Source of the DNA: Crotalaria pallida
Lineage: Eukaryota; Streptophyta; Magnoliopsida; Fabales; Fabaceae
Assembly: GCA_037953625.1 (NCBI GenBank)
Contig: CM075656.1
Location: 77,147,001 to 77,211,000 of the forward strand
DNA length: 64,000 nt
Reading direction: 5' to 3'
Of the stretch, positions 57,752 through 64,000 are shown piece after piece. The position numbers and the translations under genes were made by a program. The notes under the pieces were generated by a model. It searched no databases and was not told the origin of the DNA. It was given only the letters and a program-made list of their open reading frames with translations. Every line of letters begins with the position of its first letter. Position 1 is the first letter of the stretch.

Positions 57752-57991
57752 CAGCACCTCCCTCCTTATGTATATCATACATTTCGTTGATTAAAAAAAT
57801 TTGGTTAATTTAGTTAATAATATTTGAAATATGAATATTTAATATGTATTTATAAATTAATCTTATTAATATTATTGAAAATTCAAAAAGTGTTACATAA
57901 ATAAAGGTGTTTGTGGAAAGAAATAGTTAATGATCATTAAAAATTGATACATGGTCTTATAAATAAGGACAAAATAAAAATATCAAAAGGA
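57752..57991. mobile_element. Stowaway-like MITE inserted at the CYP94A-type copy 2 TATA box
   Basis: Left wording CACCTCCCTCCTTATGTATA and the usual interior (AATATTATTGAAAATTCAAAA, GTGTTTGTGGAAAGAAATAG, TCTTATAAATAAGGAC). TA flanks at 57750-57751 and 57992-57993. Right end decayed, boundary approximate. Confidence 0.65.
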
Positions 57992-58476
57992 TATTCATCA
58001 CCGAAATGGATTTTGTCTACCAACAAACTTTGAACTCTTAACATCATACTTAAGGAATCCAACTATTTACCAACTGTGTTAGGCTTTGTTGGTTGAATTT
58101 ATGTAGCATTTGCTCAATTGAAATTGATATTTAAGTGATTACATTGGTTTATTGGTTTATAGGTAGAGTAAACAAATTATTTTAAATATAAATTACTTAT
58201 AAATTTATAAAAAATATATATATTTTTCAATTTTTAATAATATTTAAATATAATTTTTTTAAAAAAAATATATTAAGTATTTATATTTTCAATACTACTA
58301 ATAATATTTAATATATTTAAAAAAAATTAAATATAAAATCCAAGAACATAATCATGTTCTTTTATGTTTATTGTGCATCCGATGACAGAAGTTTCTTATG
58401 TTGAATGAGTAATACTGATGACTGGTTTTGGATTGGACATGTAGATATATCTTAGTAATCTTAATCTTAACATATA

Positions 58477-58748
58477 CTCCCTTCGTGCCTGTATATATAA
58501 CCCTTGGGAAGATTTTACGTTAATTAAGAAAGTAAAATAATTTAGTTAATTGTATTGAAAATGTCAATTTTTGGTATGTATTTTCAAAATTACACATATT
58601 AATATTATTAGAATCTAAAAAGTGTTAAATAAATAGGGGTGTTTGTGGAAAAAAAAAGTAATCAATGCTTATTAAAATTTGTAAATGATCTTATAAATAA
58701 AAACAAAATAAAAGTGTCAAACGATCTTATACATGGAAACAGAGGGTG
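58477..58748. mobile_element. Stowaway-like MITE
   Basis: Ends CTCCCTTCGTGCCTGTATAT / ATACATGGAAACAGAGGGTG, TA at 58475-58476 and 58749-58750. Confidence 0.78.
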
Positions 58749-58857
58749 TAAAATTTAAAAGAAGTTTTATGAAAAGTGTTGCCAAGTGGCATGATTATAT
58801 GAACATTAGATTTGAATTTTTTTTTTTGTTTTTAGTAATTAAGTGTAATATTAACAA

Positions 58858-60603
58858 GTCTTTTTTAAGCGATAGGTTCCTAAACTTAGGGGGTGTTTTG
58901 GATTTAGTCCTTAATTTTTTTTTTTTGTTGGATCTGGTCCCTAAACATTAACGCCGTTCGGAACTAGTCCTTCCGTTAACCTTGTTAACTCCGTCAGTGT
59001 CTTCCAATAAGATGCATTTTTTTTTTGTCTTTTTTGACTTTGAGGTCCCTAAACTTAGGGGGATAATTGAATTTAGTCCTTATCCTTTTTTTCGTTCGAT
59101 CGGGTCCCTAAACTCTTGACCATTTTGGATTAAGTCCTTCTGTTAGTTTTAATCTTACACCGTTACCCTAGAGAAATTTTTATGCCATGTGGACCAATAA
59201 ATTATGCCACATGAAATTTTTCTTTTAAAATTGAAAAATTACAAAAAATAAATAAAATTAAAAAATTGATTTTTTTTATAACGATGGGAATACAACGTGT
59301 CTGCGACGAGATGCATCATCGTCATGGTCGCGATGTCTCGAGCGCTCACCACTGCCATCAGGGTAACGATTTGAGAAGCTTTCGCCACCGTCCTCAAGGT
59401 CGCGCCTCGATCTGAGTTTTGTGCTTGTTTCGGTTTACAGCGAAAATCACTGTCACAGTCACGAGTTCGCTTGATGGTGTGCGGCAGCGCTAGTTATAGC
59501 CAAAGCCCCTGGAACCTAGTTGCGGCGGCGACCCCGAAGATCCTCTTCGTTCTTCATCCTTCGCTTGGTCATCTTCTTTGCAAATCTGATGCGACACCGA
59601 AGGAGACCAGTTGCGCTTCCTTCACTTTGCAGCGTCCTCTACTTTCCAGCCTCCGCCCTCTTCTCTGCTTCCACTGCCTTCTTCTTAGCGGCGCGTCATA
59701 TGCAGAGTCTGGAGGGAGGAAGAAAGGCAACAAGTATCTTTGATTGACACAGAAAAATCTCTTTTTTATTACTTTAGAGTTTGATGACGAAGGTTTGGTA
59801 GGTGTCTAACTCAGTTTTTATCACTTGACACTGTGTGTGTTCTTTTTTTTTTTTTTTTTTAGATCTTTATATTCTGAAAAACAATGTCACCCTTAAGCAA
59901 GGTGAAGAAACCATGATGTCAAGCCTTAACGAGACGATCGAGCACGACGAGGAATGAGAGGAAGATAGGGAAGGTGGTTCACATTCTGGCCTGAGAAATT
60001 TTTTGTGGCATGGTGAGTCTGTTTATGATGCTTGGTTCAGTTGTGCTTCAAATCATGTAATAATAAGCTAAAAGGAACAAATAGGATGCAGGTGGATGGA
60101 TTAAAAAATGCTTGAGTTTTAGGAATAAACTCATGCTGATCGAACAGATAGAAGGAGGAAGCAAGAATCTGTTTTTTTTTTAATTTATTTATTTTTTGTA
60201 ATTTTTCAATTTTAAAAGAAAAATTCCATGTGGCATTAATTTATTGGTCCAGGTGGCATAAAAATTTCCCCTGGGTAACGATGTTAGATTAAAACTAACA
60301 GAAAGACTTAATCCAAAATTGTCCGGAGTTTAAGGATCTGATCCAACAAAAAAAAGGATAGGGACTAAATTCAATTACCCCCCTAAGTTTAGGAACCTCA
60401 AAGTCAAAAAAGCCAAAAAAAATTTGCAAATTGGGACACGTGGCAACATCTTATTGGAAGACACTGACGAAGTTAACTTTGAGTTAACGGAATGACTAGT
60501 TCCAAACAACGTTAAAGTTTAGGGACCAGATCCAACAAAAAAAAGATTAATGACTAAATCCAAAACACCCTCTAATTTTAGGGACCTATCGCTTAAAAAA
60601 GCC
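58858..60603. mobile_element. Pack-MULE 1 carrying host-gene DNA
   Basis: Long inverted arms of about 400 bp (58858-59270 and 60170-60603), starting GTCTTTTTTAAGCGATAGG and, inverted, GGCTTTTTTAAGCGATAGG. A 9-bp duplication, TATTAACAA / TATTAAAAA (one mismatch), flanks it at 58849-58857 and 60604-60612. Arms contain GGTCCCTAAACTTAGG and CACGTGGCAACATCTTATTGG-type wording. Inside are a GC-rich stretch of unknown origin (59280-59750, with no frame I recognise) and a degenerate AUX1/LAX first exon (59884-60056). No transposase. Confidence 0.88.
59884..60056 (+). pseudogene. Captured AUX1/LAX auxin-carrier exon 1, broken copy
   Basis: Nucleotide homologue of 63573-63746. A single-base loss after ATGTCACC shifts the frame at codon 4, a stop replaces the Arg codon in GAGGAATGAGAGG, and the splice donor context is CAT/GTAATA in place of CAG/GTAATA. 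A T-rich tract plus AG (59839-59861) stands just before a short leader, so a 5'-UTR intron acceptor was captured too. Nonfunctional as a protein. Confidence 0.8.
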
Positions 60604-60900
60604 TATTAAAAAAAAACCGTAATTAGGATTTGCTTCATGTTTTTTTGTTAAACCTTTTTAACAGGGGTGGCATTGTAAAAATACTCAGCCGAGGTTTTTG
60701 GAAATTCATTTATTAATAATCACTCTTAATTCCTTACCATTAAAACTTTGTGCCAAAGAGTTAACCCAGAATCAATTCTAGAATATCAATGTTATTAACC
60801 GTTGTTTCTGTTCCAACTTCATTTTGGGGTCAGAATTTATTTCCGAACGGTAACCAAACATGCTCTTAGGCATGGGAAAGTGGAGATAATTTCTATAATA
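60604..60900. other. Spacer between Pack-MULE 1 and the next MITE
   Basis: Nothing recognised except, at its end, the left half of a local duplication (GGGAAAGTGGAGATAATT). Confidence 0.4.
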
Positions 60901-61170
60901 TTCCCTCCGGTCTTATATATGAGTCCAATTTGAAGACTTTTTTTTGTCCTTAATATAAACCATATTTCCAATTTCTAATGACATTAATTACTTTTTTTCT
61001 ACACATCCCTATTTACTCAAAAACTTTTAGATTTCCAATAATAATCATAGGGATATTTTTGAAAAAGTATACCAAATATTTACATTTTCAATACCACTAA
61101 CAATATTAACTAAATTTCTTAAAGGGTGTGAAAATTAGTCAAAAAGATTTATAATAAAGACAAAAGGGAG
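60901..61170. mobile_element. Stowaway-like MITE
   Basis: Ends TTCCCTCCGGTCTTATATAT / TAATAAAGACAAAAGGGAG, TA-flanked. A local duplicate of the target (61861-61935) lacks the MITE. Confidence 0.82.
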
Positions 61171-61233
61171 TATTATCTATTGGTTTTTTATTCTCTCATT
61201 GAATAATGCATCTACAATTCAACTTAACCAATA

Positions 61234-61511
61234 CTCCCTTCGGTCCTTTTTATTGGGCACATTCTAGAAAAATTCTTTGGTCTTATTTATAAGGCATTTT
61301 GCATTTTCTAGAAGCATTTATTACTATTTTATCTTATTTGTGCTTTATCCATTAATATGAAATAATACTATTTGAAATTCCCAATACAAGATAAGAGGAT
61401 AAAATTATAATGTTAATGTATTTTTTTTTTAAGTTTCAAGAAACTTAACTACTACCTTCCTTGATCAATGTGATAGGGATAAATATGCACTACGAATAAG
61501 ACCAAAGGGAG
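61234..61511. mobile_element. Stowaway-like MITE, variant interior
   Basis: Ends CTCCCTTCGGTCCTTTTTAT / AATAAGACCAAAGGGAG, TA at 61232-61233 and 61512-61513. The interior differs from the main family (GGCATTTTGCATTTTCTAGA). Confidence 0.78.
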
Positions 61512-61513
61512 TA

Positions 61514-62135
61514 ATATACTCCATTTTTTAACCCTTCCACTGCACATTACAATATCAAGAGTTATACTACTCCGAAAGGTTTTTTATTCTCTTATTGGAG
61601 TAGTATTATTTATGGCTTTACTGAAAGGTTTTATATATAGACCTTTTTTTTATTCTTAATGTAAGATTTTATATTCAATTCTATTAATTTTTTTTCACAA
61701 ATACGGTTATTTATTCAATATTTTTTAAAATCTGAATATTAATTATATGAGCGATTTAAAAAAATTATAATAAATATTTATATTCTCAATATTATTAATA
61801 ACATTTTTAATTACTAATCAGAAAATCAATTCCAACCCGAAAATTTGCTACTCCACCCTTTTAGGAATGGGAAAGTGGAGATAATTATTATAATAGTATC
61901 TATTGACTTTTTATTCTCTCATTGGGTAGTGCATAAGGGTCCTTTTTACTGTAAGCATTGTTTTCAAATGAGTTTACATACTCATTGTGACTCTTGGAAC
62001 ACGTGATACACCATAAAATTTGCTTTTTTAAAACACCAGTTAATTTCTCTATTTTTTCTCCCTCGGTTTTCGCTCCCTGTTTTCCTTCTCTCTCTTATCC
62101 GTTGCTGACTTGCATTGCTACACCGTTACTTTTTT
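61514..62135. other. Spacer with a decayed MITE and a local duplication
   Basis: A half MITE (about 61625-61815) and a second copy of the sequence around 60872-61215 (GGGAAAGTGGAGATAATT...TTTTTATTCTCTCATTG at 61865-61921). No gene. Confidence 0.45.
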
Positions 62136-62672
62136 GGTTTTTTTAAGCGATATGTCCTTAAACTTAGGAGGTGTTCTAGATTTAGTCCTTAATCTTGTTT
62201 TTTTTTTGTTGAATCTGATCCCTAAACTTTAACGCCTTTTGAAACTAGTCCTTCAATTAACCCAAAGTTAACTCCGCCAGTGTCTTCCAATAAGGTGTTG
62301 CCACGTGTCCCAACTTGCATTTTTTTTTGCTTTTTTGACTTTGAGGTCCCTAAACTTAGGGGAATAATTGAATTTAGTCCATATCCTTTTTTTCGTTGGA
62401 TCAGGTCTCTAAACTCTGGATCATTTTGAATTAAGTCCTTTTGTTAGTTTTAACCTAACACCGTTACCATGGGGAAATTTTTATGCTATGTGGACCAATA
62501 AATTAATGCCACATGGAATTTTTCTTTTAAAATTGAAAAATTACAAAAAAAAAAAAACAGACTCTTGCTTCCTCCTTCTATCTGTTCGATCAACATGAGT
62601 TTATTCTTAGAACTCAAGCATTTGTTAATCCATCCACCTGCATCCTATCTGTTCCTTTTAGCTTATTATTAC

Positions 62673-62803
62673 CTGATTTGAAGTACAACTGAACCAAGCA
62701 TCATAAACAGACCCATCATGGCACAGAAAATTTTTCAGGCCAGAATGTGAACCACATTCCCTATCTTCCTCTCGTTCCTCGTCGTGCTCGATTGTCTCGT
62801 TAA
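62673..62803 (-). pseudogene. Captured AUX1/LAX exon 1, inverted copy
   Basis: The minus strand reads LNETIEHDEEREEDRE, then GSVYDAWFSCTSNQ, and stops at a canonical donor CAG/GTAATA at 62673/62672. It keeps the SNQ end that the plus-strand copies have lost. It lacks the first 15 or so codons and has Cys for Gly and Trp in two places. Confidence 0.78.
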
Positions 62804-62823
62804 TGCTGATGCTTCTACAAGTC

Positions 62824-63117
62824 GAGCTTCTACAACCTTGGGTTCACACGGAGATCATTGTCGTTGATGCTGCTGCTCCTGATGTTGCTGCTCAGATTAG
62901 TGATCTGATGTTGCTGCTCAGATTAGTGATCTGAGGAAGAGAGGGAGGAAGCCGAAAACGAAGGTGAACTTGGACGAGTGTTGTAGAGGGAAGGAGGTTG
63001 TGAACAGGGACGGTGTTGCTATTTATTTTGCAGCACTGGCCGCTGTGGAAGATCCGTATGCGGAGGAGCTGAGGAGAAGGACGGAGGGGTTGAAGAGTGA
63101 GGAGGAGCTGTTAGGTT
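62824..63117 (+). pseudogene. Captured coding fragment, MBD8-like
   Basis: From 62907 the plus strand reads DVAAQISDLRKRGRKPKTKV and continues through NRDGVAIYFAALAAVEDPYA to EELRRRTEGLKSEEELLG. The AT-hook-like KRGRKPK and the EDPY.EELRRRT.GL..EEELL.F wording recall the N-terminal region of MBD8-type methyl-CpG-binding-domain proteins; this is from memory and tentative. A 26-bp direct duplication (62881 and 62907, GATGTTGCTGCTCAGATTAG) shifts the frame, so an upstream reading stops. GC content and codon use are gene-like and unlike the AT-rich surroundings. Confidence 0.5.
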
Positions 63118-63179
63118 TTTTTATTTTATGTTTTTAAATTGGGGTTAAATTTTTTGTCTTAGGTGCTCAACTGCTCATC

Positions 63180-63419
63180 AATTTTTAAGCATACTAGAGC
63201 ATTTTCAAGAACGGTTTTTTAACTAAATTTTAGGTAACACATATAAAAATCGTTGCGTATAGGGACCCTAAATTAATATGCAACAGTTATTAGTAAAAAT
63301 CGTTGCTTATTTATATTAATTGGCAATGCACAAAAAACCGTTGCTTATTTCTTGTATATGAAACGGTTTTCTAACAGTTGAAACTTTAAGTGTTGCCTAA
63401 AGTCAAAAATGTTGTAGTG
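63180..63419. mobile_element. CACTA right-end fragment inside Pack-MULE 2
   Basis: Ends TGTTGTAGTG at 63410-63419, the inverse of a CACTAC terminus. Sub-terminal repeats AAATCGTTGC / AACCGTTGC / GCAACAG are spaced through it. In Pack-MULE 1 the sequence that follows (AAGTATCTTTGATTGACACA) occurs at 59730 without it, so it was inserted or joined here. No left terminus found. Confidence 0.65.
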
Positions 63420-63572
63420 AAGTATCTTTGATTGACACAGAGAAATCTCTTTTTTATTACTTTAGAGTTTGATGATGAAGGTTTGGTAGGTGTCTAACTC
63501 AGTTTTCATCACTTGACACTGTGTGTGTTCTTTTTTTTTTATTTGGTTTAAATCTTTATATTCTGAAAAACA

Positions 63573-63746
63573 ATGTCACCTCCTAAGCAAGGTGAAGAAA
63601 CCATGATGTCAAGTCTTAACGAGACGATCGAGCACGACGAGGAACGAGAGGAAGATAGGGAAGGTGGTTCACATTCTGACCTAAAAAATTTTCTGTGGCA
63701 TAGTGGGTCTGTTTATGATGCTTGGTTCAGTTGTGCTTCAATTCAG
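63573..63746 (+). pseudogene. Captured AUX1/LAX auxin-carrier exon 1, open copy
   Basis: Fifty-eight uninterrupted codons: MSPPKQGEETMMSSLNETIE, then an acidic stretch, SDLKNFLWHSGSVYDAWFSC and ASIQ, followed by a splice donor CAG/GTAATA. The KQGEE..M.S..NE start and the FLWH.GS..DAWFSCASNQ end are the hallmark N-terminus of AUX1/LAX auxin influx carriers, whose next exon would begin VAQVLLTLPYSF; that exon is absent. The parent protein is a plasma-membrane permease of about 480 residues, so this is the cytoplasmic N-terminus only. N-to-I in SNQ is a change from the family. It is carried by a MULE and not a functional carrier. Confidence 0.85.
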
Positions 63747-64000
63747 GTAATAATAAGCTAAAAGGAACATATAGGATGCAGGTGGATGAATTAACAAATG
63801 CTTGAGTTCTAGGAATAAACTCATGTTGATCGAACAGATAAAAGGAGGAAGCAAGAATCAGTTTTTTTTAATTTTATTTATTTTTTGAAATTTTTCAATT
63901 TTAAAAAAAAAATTCCATGTGGCATTAATTTATTGGTCCACGTGGCATAAAAATTTTCCCAAGGTAACGGTGTTAGATTAAAACTAACAGAAGGACTTAA

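Larger units (their letters stand above)
53795..58420. repeat. Duplicated unit 2 (CYP94A-type gene and flanks)
   Basis: Homologue of 39020-42140. Extra DNA compared with unit 1 is explained largely by a short foldback (53933-54072), a Stowaway MITE (54152-54412), two intron insertions (55391-55514, 55634-56356) and a promoter MITE (57752-57991). Confidence 0.75.
62136..64000. mobile_element. Pack-MULE 2, long-armed, running off the window
   Basis: Left end GGTTTTTTTAAGCGATATG at 62136 with the same arm sequence as Pack-MULE 1. The arm is longer here (about 670 bp, to about 62803) because it also includes an inverted copy of the captured AUX/LAX exon. The right arm starts inside the captured exon (63573) and continues past 64000. 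Between the arms lie an MBD8-like coding fragment (62824-63117) and a CACTA right end (63180-63419). The right end and target duplication are outside the window. Confidence 0.82.

Noticed and set aside
1..64000. CRISPR arrays, operons, ribosome-binding sites, plasmid origins
   Set aside because: The DNA is plant nuclear; none is expected and none was seen.

Overview
The window is plant nuclear DNA, most likely from a legume of the Vicia/Medicago/Trifolium group. It is AT-rich with widely spaced, intron-containing genes, a eukaryotic tRNA-Thr, CYP94A-type P450s that read like the Vicia CYP94A fatty-acid hydroxylases, and a dense load of Stowaway, Harbinger, hAT, Mutator (MULE), CACTA, SINE and LINE sequences. 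All assignments come from reading the sequence; no database search was possible.

Layout. 1-7.6 kb: no protein gene; MITEs, a SINE with a 20-bp target duplication, a retroposed 3' fragment and one tRNA-Thr(AGT). 7.6-23.7 kb: a tandem array of three related segments (A, B, C), each with one minus-strand gene for a 68-residue secreted-peptide precursor. Segment A has been opened by a structurally complete PIF/Harbinger transposon (7845-12697) with an intact Myb/SANT-like ORF1 and an intact DDE transposase; B and C keep the empty insertion site. Segments A and B also carry LINE reverse-transcriptase remnants, and a deletion derivative of the Harbinger element sits between B and C. 23.7-31 kb: SINEs, MITEs and two MULE-like elements with 9-bp target duplications. 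31.0-33.3 kb: a single-exon bHLH transcription factor gene of subgroup IIId (bHLH3/JAM3-like). 33.3-39 kb: MITEs and a nested MULE/Harbinger structure. 39.3-41.4 and 54.5-57.6 kb: two intact CYP94A-type P450 genes on the minus strand, duplicated as units of about 3-4.6 kb and separated by about 13 kb of hAT, MULE, LTR-retrotransposon and CACTA sequence. 58.8-64 kb: two related MULEs carrying pieces of host genes, chiefly the first coding exon of an AUX1/LAX auxin influx carrier.

How the parts fit together. The bHLH factor belongs to a group known to repress jasmonate responses, and CYP94A enzymes omega-hydroxylate fatty acids, with legume members known to respond to methyl jasmonate, so a functional link between these neighbours is possible but unproven. 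The peptide genes look like a recent local family of secreted signals. Because both gene families are locally duplicated, paralogous empty sites date several transposon insertions inside the window. In the second MULE, inverted copies of the AUX/LAX exon could make a hairpin transcript.
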